Source: an uncultured Verrucomicrobiota bacterium (GTDB taxonomy: Bacteria > Verrucomicrobiota > Verrucomicrobiia > Limisphaerales > UBA9464). Taken from it: DNA of 55,359 bases. The stretch is from assembly GCA_903880005.1 (NCBI GenBank), contig CAIRNV010000038.1, forward strand, positions 1 to 55,359, written 5' to 3'. Positions 7,811 to 17,700 of this stretch are shown here, in pieces (position 1 is the first letter of the stretch; each line of letters begins with the position of its first letter). The notes below the pieces were generated by a model that made no database searches, was not told the DNA's origin, and saw only the letters and a list, made by a program, of their open reading frames with translations. A program made the position numbers and the translations under genes.

Positions 7811-9254
7811 CGCATCCCCCACGCCGCCGCAGGGCGGCAGGCTCAGCCGACGCGACATGCTGGCCCGTTGCTCCAACGGGTTCGGGCTCGCGGCGTTCGC
7901 GGGCCTCGCCGCGCTTCAAAAGGCGCGCGCGGACGCGGCGCCCAAGCCGTTCGCGGCCCGGGCCCCGTCGTTCCGGCCCAGGGCACGCAACGTCATCTTC
8001 TGCTTCATGTCGGGGGGCGTGTCCCACGTGGACACCTTCGACCCCAAGCCACGCCTGGCTCGCGATCACGGGAAGCCGATGCCCGTGCCGGTGCGGCCGA
8101 CGATGTTCAACCAGAACGGGAACATCCTCGCGAGCCCATGGACGTTCCGCCGCCACGGCCAGTCCGGGCTCGAGGTGTCCGGGTTGTTCCCGCACATCGC
8201 CTCCATGGCCGACGACCTGGCGGTGATTCGTTCCATGACCAGCCGGGGCAACGAGCATGCCCAAGCCAACTACCACCTGCACACGGGCTTCACCTTGGCC
8301 GGCCATCCCAGCGCCGGCGCATGGACCAGCTACGGGCTTGGCTCCGAGTGCCAGGACCTGCCCGGCTTCGTCGTCCTCGCCGGCGGGGGCATGCCCCTGG
8401 GCGGCGTCTCCCTCTACGGCAACGGCTACCTGCCGGCCGTTCACCAGGCGTCGTTGATCGACCCAACCGCCCCCGAGCCCCTCGGCAACATTCAGCCACG
8501 CGAGCCCGACGCCCGGCAGCGCCGACGCCTCGCCTTCGTCGAGGCCCTGGACCGACGCCACCTCGCGCAACTGGCGCACCCGGCCCACGTCGAGGCCGCG
8601 CTGCTCAACCAAGAGGTCGCCTATCGCATGCAGGCCGCCGTGCCGGAACTCATGGACCTGCGAGGCGAAACCGACGCCACCCGTCGCCTGTACGGCCTGG
8701 ACTCGCCCAATCGCGAGAAGGCCGAGTACGCGCGTCAATGCCTGCTCGCGCGTCGGCTCGTCGAGCGCGGCGTCCGGTTCGTCGAGCTGTCCTGCCTCGC
8801 TCGCCCGTCCGAGGCCGGCCAGTCGGGCAACCCATGGGACCAGCACGGGGGCCTCAAGGTGGGCCACGAGGAAATGGCGTTCCAAGTGGACCAGCCCATC
8901 GCCGGCCTCCTCCGCGACCTCAAGGCGCGCGGCCTCCTCGGGCAAACCCTCGTCGTCTGGGCCGGCGAATTCGGCCGCACGCCCTTCGCCCAGGGAGCCG
9001 ACGGCCGCGACCACAACCCCTTCGGCTTCAGCGTGTGGCTCGCGGGCGGCGGGATACGCGGCGGCGTCGTGCACGGCGCCACCGACGACCTCGGGTATCA
9101 TGCCGTGCAAGACGTCTGCACCGTGCAGGATCTTTGGGCCACGGTCCTCCACGCCCTGGGCATCGATCATGAACGCCTCACCTTCCGCTTCGGCGGGCGC
9201 GACTTCCGCCTGTCCGACGTCCACGGCGACGTGATCCGGCCCGTGTTGGCGTGA
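7800..9254 (+). CDS. DUF1501 protein, Tat-exported, first copy
   Basis: This 484-residue DUF1501 protein has a twin-arginine-type leader (LSRRDMLARCSNGFGLAAFA, about residues 16-35). The sulfatase/alkaline-phosphatase-like fold shows as VIFCFMSGGVSHVDTFDPKP near 65-85, WDQHGGLK near 350 and the WAGEFGRTPFAQG and GRDHNP segments near 385-410. The closing FRLSDVHGDVI is typical of the family. These motifs suggest metal-bound active-site residues, but the substrate is unknown. It overlaps the upstream PSCyt2 gene and should act with it in the cell envelope. A second DUF1501 copy lies at 13255-14730. Confidence 0.9.
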   Translation: MFTDASPTPPQGGRLSRRDMLARCSNGFGLAAFAGLAALQKARADAAPKPFAARAPSFRPRARNVIFCFMSGGVSHVDTFDPKPRLARDHGKPMPVPVRPTMFNQNGNILASPWTFRRHGQSGLEVSGLFPHIASMADDLAVIRSMTSRGNEHAQANYHLHTGFTLAGHPSAGAWTSYGLGSECQDLPGFVVLAGGGMPLGGVSLYGNGYLPAVHQASLIDPTAPEPLGNIQPREPDARQRRRLAFVEALDRRHLAQLAHPAHVEAALLNQEVAYRMQAAVPELMDLRGETDATRRLYGLDSPNREKAEYARQCLLARRLVERGVRFVELSCLARPSEAGQSGNPWDQHGGLKVGHEEMAFQVDQPIAGLLRDLKARGLLGQTLVVWAGEFGRTPFAQGADGRDHNPFGFSVWLAGGGIRGGVVHGATDDLGYHAVQDVCTVQDLWATVLHALGIDHERLTFRFGGRDFRLSDVHGDVIRPVLA

Positions 9255-9386
9255 CATCGAGACGTTCCCTCACCCCGTGCCCAAGCGGGGACGATCCCGG
9301 CTCCGGAGGCTCCCGCCGGCGATCCCGACCCGCAGCCGGATTGACGCGTGCGCCTGCACGGGCCGCAGTGCTAAGGTTTCGTCGGG

Positions 9387-9869
9387 ATGAAGACCGACCC
9401 GTTAAGACAATTTGTGGCCTTGCGAAGCCAACTGCTGCGCGAGAAGGAGACGCTGGAAACGCGCTTGGCCGAGATCAACGCGGCGCTGGGCAGCCTCACG
9501 GTCCCGCCGGCGAATCCGCCATCCACCTCACCCGCGCCTGCACCCGCGCCTGCGGCAGCGGTGCCGACGCGAGCGATCTCCCGGAAGGCCAAGGCACCCA
9601 AGGAGGCCGCAGCAGCCGCCCACCGACCCGCCGCCCCCGCACGGACCAAGCCCGCCGCGCAACCGAGCCAGGCCCACCCAGGGTTGTCCCTGCGCGAAGC
9701 CGTCCTCGCCGCCGTCCGTCAAAAGCCCTTGGACCGACACGAGATCCTCAAGGCCGTGACCGCGCTCGGATACCACTTCAGGGCCAAGAACCCGCTGAAC
9801 TCGCTCAGCGCCTTCCTCTACATGGACAAGTCCGTCAAGAACGTCGGCGGCCGGTTCACCCCCGCCTAG
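9387..9869 (+). CDS. Coiled-coil protein with C-terminal HARE-HTH-like domain
   Basis: This 160-residue protein has three parts. Residues 1-40 form a likely coiled coil (FVALRSQLLREKETLETRL). Residues about 45-100 are a disordered Pro/Ala/Lys-rich linker. Residues 101-160 form a compact helical domain (LSLREAVLAAVRQKPLDRHE, then GYHFRAKNPLNSLSAFLYMD and GGRFTPA) that fits the pattern of HARE-HTH winged helices, which end in a Phe/Gly-rich wing. A DNA-binding or chromatin-like role is inferred. The gene stands between a DUF1501 gene and hisF on the same strand with gaps of 132 and 42 bp, so no clear operon partner is visible. Confidence 0.7.
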   Translation: MKTDPLRQFVALRSQLLREKETLETRLAEINAALGSLTVPPANPPSTSPAPAPAPAAAVPTRAISRKAKAPKEAAAAAHRPAAPARTKPAAQPSQAHPGLSLREAVLAAVRQKPLDRHEILKAVTALGYHFRAKNPLNSLSAFLYMDKSVKNVGGRFTPA

Positions 9870-9911
9870 CCCCATCGCTCTTCCCCCCAAAACCCGCTCC
9901 CTCATTGCACC

Positions 9912-10688
9912 GTGCTCGCCCGACGCATCATCCCCTGCCTGGACGTCCATGATGGACACGTCACTCGCGGACTCCAGTTCGGTCGCGCCGAGGACGGCGG
10001 CCTGCGGAACGTGGGCGACCCCGTGGACCTCGCGGTGCGCTACAACGACCAGGGCGCCGACGAAATGGTCTTCTTCGACATCACCGCCACGGCGCACGGG
10101 CGGACGTCGATGATCGACGTCATCGAGCGCGCGGCCGACCGCTGCTTCATGCCACTGACCGTCGGCGGCGGGATCCGGACGGTCGCCGACATGGGCGTCA
10201 TGCTTCGGGCGGGCGCGGACAAGGTCAGCATCAATTCGTCCGCCATTGCCGACCCGGCGCTCGTCCGCGCCGGGGCCGAGAAGTACGGCAGCCAGTGCAT
10301 TGTCGTCTCCATTGACTGCAAGCGAACCGCCCCGGGCCGCTGGGAGGTCTTTGTCGCGGGCGGGCGTCGTTCCACGGGGAAGGATGCCGTGGACTGGGCA
10401 CGCGAGGCCGTCGCGCTCGGCGCGGGCGAGATCGTCCTGAACTCGATCGACGCCGATGGCACGCGGGAGGGCTATGACATCGAGGTGACCCGCCGCGTCA
10501 GCGAGGCCGTTGGGGTGCCCGTCGTGGCCAGCGGCGGCGCGGGGACGTTGGCGCACATGGCCGAGGTGCTGGAGCAAGGCAAGGCCGACGCTGTCCTGGC
10601 TGCCAGCATCTTCCACTTCGGCACCTATACCGTCCGGCAAGCCAAGGAATACCTCGCGTCACGGGGACTGCCCGTCCGCCTGGCCTGA
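9912..10688 (+). CDS. hisF: Imidazole glycerol phosphate synthase cyclase subunit HisF
   Basis: This 258-residue (beta/alpha)8 barrel converts PRFAR plus ammonia from HisH into imidazole glycerol phosphate and AICAR in histidine synthesis. The start RRIIPCLDV carries catalytic Asp11; the second acid, Asp135, lies in VVSIDCKR. Phosphate-binding loops appear as [10 protein letters not shown] and [14 protein letters not shown] at 9912 is the start, since the family begins exactly there. The loop after strand 1 ([20 protein letters not shown]) is about five residues longer than usual, and VLNSIDADG replaces the common LLTSMDRDG. The partner hisH is not in the window. A full 165-bp repeat begins 16 bp after the stop, separating hisF from DUF486 and hisI. 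Confidence 0.95.
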   Translation: MLARRIIPCLDVHDGHVTRGLQFGRAEDGGLRNVGDPVDLAVRYNDQGADEMVFFDITATAHGRTSMIDVIERAADRCFMPLTVGGGIRTVADMGVMLRAGADKVSINSSAIADPALVRAGAEKYGSQCIVVSIDCKRTAPGRWEVFVAGGRRSTGKDAVDWAREAVALGAGEIVLNSIDADGTREGYDIEVTRRVSEAVGVPVVASGGAGTLAHMAEVLEQGKADAVLAASIFHFGTYTVRQAKEYLASRGLPVRLA

Positions 10689-10703
10689 CGCCCAACGCCT
10701 CCC

Positions 10704-10874
10704 TAAGCCGGAACGATTCAGTTGGATCGGTCGTGCTTGCTCGATCTGCTCCCGCAAATCCTTCGTCGTTCGCTCGTTACGGGCCTCGAACCGGCCCGCG
10801 CCTCGCTCACTCCTCGGCTTGCAAAAGAATCCGCGGCGCAATCACTTCCCTCCCAATTGAATCGTTCCGGCTAA
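10704..10874 (+). repeat. 165-bp TIR repeat, full copy 1
   Basis: The core runs 10707-10871 and is flanked by a 3-bp direct repeat TAA (10704-10706 and 10872-10874). The terminal inverted repeats are GCCGGAACGATTCAGTTGG and its near-complement at the right end, which has one G-T wobble. An internal GGGCC/GGCCC hairpin sits near the middle. The right-hand third (AAAAGAATCCGCGGCGC) differs from the other copies. It lies 15 bp after the hisF stop and directly before the DUF486 gene. Confidence 0.9.
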
Positions 10875-10875
10875 G

Positions 10876-11229
10876 ATGAACCGAAATGCCTGGCTCCCAG
10901 TCCTGATGCTCGCCGTGAGCAACGTCTTCATGACCTACGCGTGGTACGGCCACCTGAGGGACAAGGGTTCCCCGCTTTGGAAAGCCATCTTGGCAAGCTG
11001 GGGCATCGCCTTCATCGAGTACTGCCTGATGGTCCCCGCCAATCGCTGGGGCAGCGCCACCTACGAACCCTATCAACTCAAGATCATCCAGGAGGTCATC
11101 ACCCTCCTCGTCTTCATCGGGTTCGCCCTCCTCTACCTCGGCGTGCGTCCCCAATGGAACCATCTCGCGGCCTTCGGTTGCATCTTGGCCGCCGTCCTGT
11201 TCACGCTCCTCCCCGGCCGCGCCCGGTAG
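10876..11229 (+). CDS. DUF486 (DMT-type) membrane protein
   Basis: This 117-residue protein has four predicted membrane helices (about 6-25, 37-55, 70-90 and 95-112). The motifs [12 protein letters not shown] and [15 protein letters not shown] are characteristic of DUF486, a small family related to drug/metabolite transporters of the EmrE size class. Transport activity has not been established for this family. The ATG at 10876 lies only 2 bp beyond the 3-bp flank of repeat copy 1, so its promoter or ribosome site must lie within the repeat. The gene ends 29 bp before hisI. Confidence 0.85.
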   Translation: MNRNAWLPVLMLAVSNVFMTYAWYGHLRDKGSPLWKAILASWGIAFIEYCLMVPANRWGSATYEPYQLKIIQEVITLLVFIGFALLYLGVRPQWNHLAAFGCILAAVLFTLLPGRAR

Positions 11230-11258
11230 CGTTCACCCAGGGCGCCGCCTTCCCCCGC

Positions 11259-11648
11259 ATGAACTACCTCGATCAGTTGAAGTGGAACCAAGACGGACTG
11301 GTGCCCGCCATCGTGCAGGATTGTCGCGATGGCCGCGTCCTCATGATGGCCTGGATGAACCAAGCCTCCCTCGAGAAAACCGTCGAGACGCGGCGCACTT
11401 GGTTCTGGAGCCGGTCACGACGCAAGTTCTGGATGAAGGGCGAAAGCAGCGGCCACGTCCAAGTGGTCAAGGACATCGCCATCGATTGCGATGGCGACAC
11501 CCTGCTCATCCAAGTCGAACCCGTCGGGCCCGCATGCCACGAGGGCTTCCGATCCTGCTTCTTCCGTTCTCTCCAGGACGCCGGGTGGAACGAGACGGAG
11601 CCCCGGCTTGAAACGCCCGAGGAGATGTACGGCAAAACCCCTAGGTAA
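11259..11648 (+). CDS. hisI: Phosphoribosyl-AMP cyclohydrolase HisI
   Basis: This 129-residue enzyme opens the purine ring of phosphoribosyl-AMP in histidine biosynthesis. Family motifs are [57 protein letters not shown] and the Zn/Mg-binding [11 protein letters not shown] near residues 94-104. The length matches stand-alone HisI with no HisE fusion. The ATG at 11259 is supported by the family start MNYLDQLKW. It lies on the same strand as hisF but is separated from it by a repeat and DUF486, so co-transcription is possible but not assured. The next gene starts 11 bp downstream. Confidence 0.95.
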   Translation: MNYLDQLKWNQDGLVPAIVQDCRDGRVLMMAWMNQASLEKTVETRRTWFWSRSRRKFWMKGESSGHVQVVKDIAIDCDGDTLLIQVEPVGPACHEGFRSCFFRSLQDAGWNETEPRLETPEEMYGKTPR

Positions 11649-11659
11649 GGCCCCGGACC

Positions 11660-12190
11660 ATGGCCGCGACGATGCCGGGGTTGGAGGACTGGGTCAGGCC
11701 AGGCGACGTCGCGTGGTGGTGGAGCCTGCTCGCCCTCGGGGTCGGCCGGACCGCCGACATGTTCTCCACATGGATCGGGACCCCGGGCCTCCGCAACGAG
11801 GGCAACCCCTTCGCCCGATGGCTCGGCTGGCGAGGCGGCATCGTCCTCAACCTGCTCATCGTCCCCTTGGCCGCATGCTGGCCCATGATCGCCACCTCGC
11901 TCGCGACGACGAGCGCCATGGTGGCGGCTCGCAACCTCCATTCGGTCTGGCTCATGCGCATGATGGGCGAGGAGGCCTACCTCGACTGGTTCGGGGGCTG
12001 GATGCACGCCACGCCACGACTCCTCTTCCTGGGTTGCCATTGGGGCGAGGCCCTGCTCACCGGTGGCCTTGGCGTGGGGTTGGTCCTCCTCGGCCCGCCC
12101 CATGTCATCAGCTTTGGAATCGGCGTCGGCCTCTGCGCCTATGGGTTCGCGGTCGCCGTCTTCACCACCCTCGCATTCCTGAGGCGCTGA
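11660..12190 (+). CDS. Hypothetical multi-pass membrane protein
   Basis: This 176-residue protein has about five hydrophobic segments (roughly 18-34, 60-90, 115-125, 128-146 and 152-172). The early part, GRTADMFSTWIG followed by NEGNPFARWLGW, resembles proteins of the DUF5658 type, in which an acidic residue precedes an NP motif in the first helices. I do not assign a function. The gene starts 11 bp after hisI and ends 14 bp before the WYL regulator, so the three may share a transcript. Confidence 0.65.
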   Translation: MAATMPGLEDWVRPGDVAWWWSLLALGVGRTADMFSTWIGTPGLRNEGNPFARWLGWRGGIVLNLLIVPLAACWPMIATSLATTSAMVAARNLHSVWLMRMMGEEAYLDWFGGWMHATPRLLFLGCHWGEALLTGGLGVGLVLLGPPHVISFGIGVGLCAYGFAVAVFTTLAFLRR

Positions 12191-12204
12191 CCCTCCGCCA
12201 CGCC

Positions 12205-13230
12205 ATGCCCCCCAAGAAACCCCGCGCCACGGCCCGCATCACCCGACCGGCCGAGTCCTTGCCCCAGTCGCGCCCGCCCATGGAACGGATGATGAAGCTC
12301 CATGGGCTCCTCGCGGCGGGGCGATTCCCCAATGCGCGGTCCCTGGCCGAGGAACTCGAGGTCAGCCAAAAGACCATCCTGCGCGACATCGAGTTCATGC
12401 GCGACCGCCTCGGCTTGCCCATCGAGTACAACCCGACGCGGTTTGGATTTCATTACACCGGGCCCGTGAACGCCTTCCCGGCCATGCAAATCAGCGAGGG
12501 CGAACTCGTCGCGCTGCTCGTGGCGGAGAAGGCCCTGCATCAACACCGGGGCACCCCCTTCGAGAAGCCCCTGCTCGCCGCGCTTCGCAAGCTGGAGAAA
12601 AGCCTCCCAGACACCGTCTCCCTCAACCTGCGGGACTGGGACCAAACCATCTCCTTCCGCACCAGCACGGAACCGATGGAGGACGTGCCCTTGATCGGTT
12701 CCCTCGCCCGCTCGGCCGCCCACCGCGAGGAACTGCGCATCCTCTATCGCAAGCCCGGAACACCAGAGGCCGCGCCCCGCACCGTCCACCCGCTCCACGT
12801 CGCGAACGTCAACGGGGAATGGTACCTCTTCGCCCACGACACCGAACGCCAGGGCATCCGGACGTTCGCCGCCACCCGCATCGTCTCCGCCGAGCCCACC
12901 GGCCGAGCCTTCCAACGTCCGCCTCACTTCGACATCGACCGCTACCTCGGGGACAGCTTCGGCATCTTCTCGCGCGAGGGCGCCTTCGACGTCGTCGTTT
13001 GCTTTACCCCCGCCGTCGCGGGCTACATCCGGGAGAAACGATGGCACCCATCCCAGACGATCGTGGAACGGCCCGATGGGGGCGTTGAGCTGCGGCTCCA
13101 CCTGGGGAGCTTGATGGAGGTCCAGCGCTGGATACTTGGATGGGGCCCTGAGGCCCGAGTCGTGGGCCCGCCCGAGCTGGTCCGGCGCATGCAGGACGCC
13201 CTCCAGCGCATGGCCGGCTCCTACGCCTAA
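12205..13230 (+). CDS. WYL-domain transcriptional regulator
   Basis: This 341-residue regulator has a helix-turn-helix of the DeoR/YafY type at about 28-90 (FPNARSLAEELEVSQKTILR is the recognition region). A middle domain follows, then a WYL domain near 170-250 (EELRILYRKPG, PLHVANVNGEWYLFAHD) and a WCX-type C-terminal extension to 341. WYL proteins sense ligands such as nucleic acids or nucleotides and often regulate stress or defence genes; the target is unknown. The ATG at 12205 follows the preceding stop closely and begins a basic tail before the HTH. The TAA stop (13228-13230) coincides with the TNA flank of a repeat remnant. Confidence 0.9.
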   Translation: MPPKKPRATARITRPAESLPQSRPPMERMMKLHGLLAAGRFPNARSLAEELEVSQKTILRDIEFMRDRLGLPIEYNPTRFGFHYTGPVNAFPAMQISEGELVALLVAEKALHQHRGTPFEKPLLAALRKLEKSLPDTVSLNLRDWDQTISFRTSTEPMEDVPLIGSLARSAAHREELRILYRKPGTPEAAPRTVHPLHVANVNGEWYLFAHDTERQGIRTFAATRIVSAEPTGRAFQRPPHFDIDRYLGDSFGIFSREGAFDVVVCFTPAVAGYIREKRWHPSQTIVERPDGGVELRLHLGSLMEVQRWILGWGPEARVVGPPELVRRMQDALQRMAGSYA

Positions 13231-13256
13231 CCGGAACGACTCCATTGTACCGGCCT
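13228..13256 (+). repeat. Remnant of the 165-bp repeat, left arm
   Basis: TAACCGGAACGACTCCATTG matches the left flank and arm of the full element with a few changes and then breaks off at the convergent DUF1501 gene. The TAA is both the WYL stop codon and the expected TNA target triplet. Only the arm survives. Confidence 0.5.
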
Positions 13257-14730
13257 AGGCCAGCAACCCTTTCACCAACTCGCCGTGCACGTCGGTCAGG
13301 CGGAAGTTCCTTCCTTGGAAGCGAAACGTCAGCCGCGTGTGGTCCACGCCCAGCAGGTGCAGCAACGTCGCGTTCAAGTCGTGAACGTGGACCGGGTTTT
13401 CCACGATGTTATAGCAGTAGTCGTCGGTCGCCCCATAGGTCAGGCCCGCCCTGACGCCGGCTCCCGCCATCAGGATGGTATAGCACCGGCCATGGTGATC
13501 CCGGCCATGGTTGTCCTTCGTCAACGAGCCCTGCGAATACACCGTGCGTCCAAACTCGCCGCCCCACACGACCAGCGTGTCCTCCAGCAGTCCGCGCTGC
13601 GCCAGGTCCTCCACCAACGCCGCCGTCGGCCGGTCCACGTCCGAGCATTGGCCCCGTATCTGCCGCGGCAGGTCGCCGTGCTGGTCCCATCCGCGGTGGA
13701 ACAACTGCACGAACCGCACGCCTCGCTCCACCATCCGCCGCGCGAGGAGGCAATTCCGGGCAAAGCCGCCATCCTTCGCATCCGGTCGCACCCCGTAGGC
13801 CTCCAGCGTGGCCGCCGACTCCCCCTTCAGGTCCGTCAGCTCCGGCACGCTCGCCTGCATCCGGTACGCCATCTCGTACTGCGCGATCCGCGCGTCGATC
13901 TCCGGGTCGCCAAAGCTCTCCGCCGCCAAGGCATTCAACGCGCCGGTCGCATCCAACATCCTTCGACGTGCCGGGTCATCCAGGCCGGGCGGGTTGGACA
14001 GGTATAGAACCGGGTCGCCCTGCGAACGGAACCGAACGCCCTGGTGCTGCCCGGGCAGGAACCCGCTGCCCCAGTACCGCGTGCTCAGCGGCTGGTCCGT
14101 CTTGTTGCCGCTCCCCTGCGAGATCATGACCACGAACCCCGGAAGCTGCTGGTTCTCGCTCCCGATCCCGTAGGACAGCCATGAGCCCAGCGCCGGGCGC
14201 CCCGCCTGTTGGTGTCCCGTCTGGATGAACGTCACCGCCGGGTCGTGGTTGATCGCCTCCGTCCACATCGACTTCACCACGCACCAACGATCCGCCACGC
14301 GCCCCATCTGCGGCAGCAGCTCGCTCATCCACAAGCCGCTCTTCCCGTGCTGCCGCCACTCGAACATCGGCGCCACGCACGGGAACTTGCTCTGGCCCGA
14401 CGTCATCCCGGTCAGCCTTTGGCCCATGCGGATCGACGCGGGCAGTTCCTCCCCATGGTGCTGCCGGAGGCCCGGCTTGTAGTCGAAAAGGTCGATGTGC
14501 GACGGGCCGCCCGACATGAACAACCAGATCACGCGCTTGGCCTTGGGGGCGAAGTGCAACGTGGGAAGGGCGCCGTGCACCGCGCCCGCCTGCGATCCAG
14601 CGCCCGCACCCGACAACAGTCCGGGGTTCATCACCGATGCCAGCGCGGCCGTCCCGATGCCCGCGCTCATCCGCCCGAAGAAATGGCGGCGCGTCAACAG
14701 CCGCGCCCGCTCTTGCATCCAGTGTTCCAT
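13255..14730 (-). CDS. DUF1501 protein, second copy
   Basis: This 491-residue DUF1501 protein has an N-terminal leader with the twin-arginine-type segment [20 protein letters not shown] (about 12-31). The alkaline-phosphatase-like core shows [20 protein letters not shown] near 67-86, [10 protein letters not shown] near 365 and [15 protein letters not shown] near 400, followed by [10 protein letters not shown]. It is the last gene of a minus-strand operon: the PSCyt1/PSCyt2/PSD1 gene ends 9 bp upstream. It is clearly related to, but diverged from, the copy at 7800-9254. The enzymatic role is unproven. Confidence 0.9.
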   Translation of the reverse strand: MEHWMQERARLLTRRHFFGRMSAGIGTAALASVMNPGLLSGAGAGSQAGAVHGALPTLHFAPKAKRVIWLFMSGGPSHIDLFDYKPGLRQHHGEELPASIRMGQRLTGMTSGQSKFPCVAPMFEWRQHGKSGLWMSELLPQMGRVADRWCVVKSMWTEAINHDPAVTFIQTGHQQAGRPALGSWLSYGIGSENQQLPGFVVMISQGSGNKTDQPLSTRYWGSGFLPGQHQGVRFRSQGDPVLYLSNPPGLDDPARRRMLDATGALNALAAESFGDPEIDARIAQYEMAYRMQASVPELTDLKGESAATLEAYGVRPDAKDGGFARNCLLARRMVERGVRFVQLFHRGWDQHGDLPRQIRGQCSDVDRPTAALVEDLAQRGLLEDTLVVWGGEFGRTVYSQGSLTKDNHGRDHHGRCYTILMAGAGVRAGLTYGATDDYCYNIVENPVHVHDLNATLLHLLGVDHTRLTFRFQGRNFRLTDVHGELVKGLLA

Positions 14731-14739
14731 AAGCCTCGT

Positions 14740-17700
14740 TCAACCCTTCGTGACCGCCTCGTCCAAGTTCAGGATCGCACCCGCAACCACCGCCCACGCG
14801 GCCATCTCCGCGGCGTCGCCAGACGTCGGGGCGGAGTCGCCCACCGACAACAGCCTGCGCGCCGCCGTGACGTCCTGGCGGAACACCGCCACCTGCTCCC
14901 GGTGCAGCCGCAGGAGCACCTCGATCTCCCTCTTTGTCGGCGTGCGCCCTACCACGCGACGAAAACCGCTGGCGACGCGTTCCTCGTCGGACTTCGCCGC
15001 CTCCACCATGCGCGATGCCAGGTGCCGCGCGGCCTCGACATAAGTGGGGTCGTTCATCAGGGCGAGCGCCTGGAGGGGGGTGTTGGTGCGCGGCCGCCGG
15101 ACGCTGCACACCTGGCGGTCCGGTGCATCAAAGTTGCTCAGGCTGGGGTGCGGGGACGTGCGCTTGATGAACGTGTACATCGTGCGCCGGTATAGGTCGC
15201 GGCCCTTGCTGGGGACGTACTTCTGCGCGGTGAACGCGTCGTTGTCCTCCCGGGACATCAACTCCTCCCACAACCCCGCCGGCTGGTACGGGAACACAGG
15301 CGCCCCGCCGATGCGGTCGTCCAGGAGTCCCGATGCACTCAAGGCAAGGTCGCGAAGGAACTCGGCCTGAAGCCGGACACGAGGGCCGCGGGCCAGCAGG
15401 CGGTTCTCGGGGTCGCGCTCGTAGAGCGTCCTCGGCGCCCGGCTGTCCTGCCTATAGGTGGCGCTGGTCACCACCATCTTGAGGAAGCCCTTCACGTCCC
15501 AGCCGGTCCGGACCAGCTCCAAGGCCAGCCAGTCCAGCAGCTCCGGATGGCTCGGCAGGTCGCCCTGGGTCCCAAAGTTCTCCGCCGTCTTCACCAACCC
15601 GTTGCCAAACAACATCTGCCAAAACCGGTTCACCGTGACGCGCGCCGTGAGCGGTTGCTCCGGCGACACCAGCCACCGCGCCAAGGCCAGCCGATCCGCC
15701 TCGCCCCCGCCCGGCAAGCCGGGCAACGCCGACAGCAGCGTGCGCCCGACCTTCTCGCCCTTCTTGTCGTATTGGCCGCGCACCAGCACGAACGTGTCGC
15801 GCGGCTTCGTCATCTCGGCCATCACCATGCTCGTGGGGATCGCCCTGTCGTGGTCGTCCCTGGCCTTCTTGGCCGACGCCACCTCCTCGCGCAGCCGGCG
15901 CATCCATGGCGACACCTGCTCATGGTAATGGCGCGCGATCTCCTTCTCTTGCTCCGCCGTCCGCGCCGAGGGCTCGACCCGTGCGATCGCGCGGATCGCC
16001 TCCGGCACGTCGGCCGCGTCCTGCGGGTTGGAGTCCGACGTCACGGACACGCGGAATCGGCCCAGCGAATGCCGGTCGAAGGCGGGGCTGAAGCGGAGCG
16101 TGACGACGAGCGGCGCGGCGCCCGCCGTGACGGGCTCGGAAAGAGCGAACACTGCCGACGACGCCTTGCCGGCCCTTGGCAGGATCGCCCAACCGGTCGC
16201 CAGGTCGCCGTCGATGGCCTTGGCGACGGGATACCCGTCCTGGCTGTGGCTCGCGCTCGCTGACTTCCATGCCAGCGAGCGGCCGCCCGAGGTCGCCACG
16301 ACCTCGCCAAGAACGATGTTGCCGTTGTCGAAGCGGCCCGGCCCCTTCGACGGCAGGCGGTCGTCCGGCAAGGCCTCGATGCGCACGCCGGTGACGGGGG
16401 CATCGATGGGGGCCAGCGTGAGCACGTAGTCCTCGCGCGGTGCGGCGGGCAACGGGACAAACCAGGAGCCATCCTTTTGTTCCTCGATGCGCGCCCCGGC
16501 GGAGGACTCGGCCTTGGCGAGGCGGGCGATGTTCCAAGCGGCCCCGGCCTTGGCCAACGACCGCTCCCATTCGCGTTGGGCTTCCCGCACCTCCGGCTGC
16601 GGGTTCGCGAGCCGCGCCTCGGCGGTGCGGAGGATGGCAGCCAGGCGCTCGGTCTCGGCGGCTTGCTCGGCCTTGGGAAGGCGCACGACGGGGACGGCAT
16701 TGCCGTTACGGCCGTCGAGGCCGTTCTCGGGGACGCCGTTGAAGATCGCGTACATGCCGTAGTAGTCACGCGTCGTGATGGGGTCGTACTTGTGGTCGTG
16801 GCACTGGGCACACGCGACGGTGAGGCCGAGCCACACGGTGGAGGTCGTGTTGATCCGGTCCACGATATAGGCCGTGTGGTACTCCTCCGGGATGGCGCCG
16901 CCCTCGTAGTTGATCATGTGGTTGCGGTTGAAGCCCGAGGCGACCTTCTGCGCCTCGGTGGCCCCGGGGACCAGATCGCCGGCGATTTGATCCACTGTGA
17001 ATTGGTCGTATCGCTGGTTGTCGTTGAAGGCGCGAATCACGCCGTCGCGCCACGCCGTCATGTCGCGGGCCGAGTCAATGTGGTAGCCGTGCGTGTCCGC
17101 GTAGCGCGCCGCGTCGAGCCAATCCACCGCCATGCGCTCGCCGTACCGGGCCGAGGCGAGCAGGCGATCCACGAGTTGCTCGTAGGCGTTTGGCGCGGGG
17201 TCGGCCACGAACGCGTCGATCTCCTCGGGCCTCGGCGGAAGCCCCGTCAGGTCGAGCGACAACCGCCGGATGAGCGTGGGACGGGCGGCCTCGGGCCGGG
17301 GTTCGAGCCCCTCGCGTTCCATGCGCGCCAAGACAAACGAGTCGAGCGGGCTGCGGGCCCATCCCTCCTTCTTCACGGCCGGCACGGGCTGCGGCTCCGG
17401 CTTGATGAACGCCCAATGAGGCCGGTACTCGCCACCCTCCGCCACCCAACGTTCCAACGTCGCGCGCTGCGCGTCGGTCAATGGCACGCCCTTTTCCTCC
17501 GGGGGCATCCGGTCGTCGGGGTCCGTCGTGCGCAGGCGCTTGACCAGCTCCGATTCCGCCGTCTTGCCCGGCACGATGGCGGGGTGTCCCGACTTGCCGC
17601 CCTTGAGCGCATCCTCGGCCCGGTCGAGTCGCAGCCCGCCCTTGCGCGTCCGGTCGTCGAGGCCGTGGCAGTTGAGGCAATGCTCGGCCAGGATGGGGCG

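Noticed and set aside
10707-10871. Repeat copies as a small RNA gene
   Set aside because: The arms covary, but the TNA duplications and multiple exact-length copies fit a mobile element better. Transcription cannot be judged from sequence, so an RNA role stays open but uncalled.
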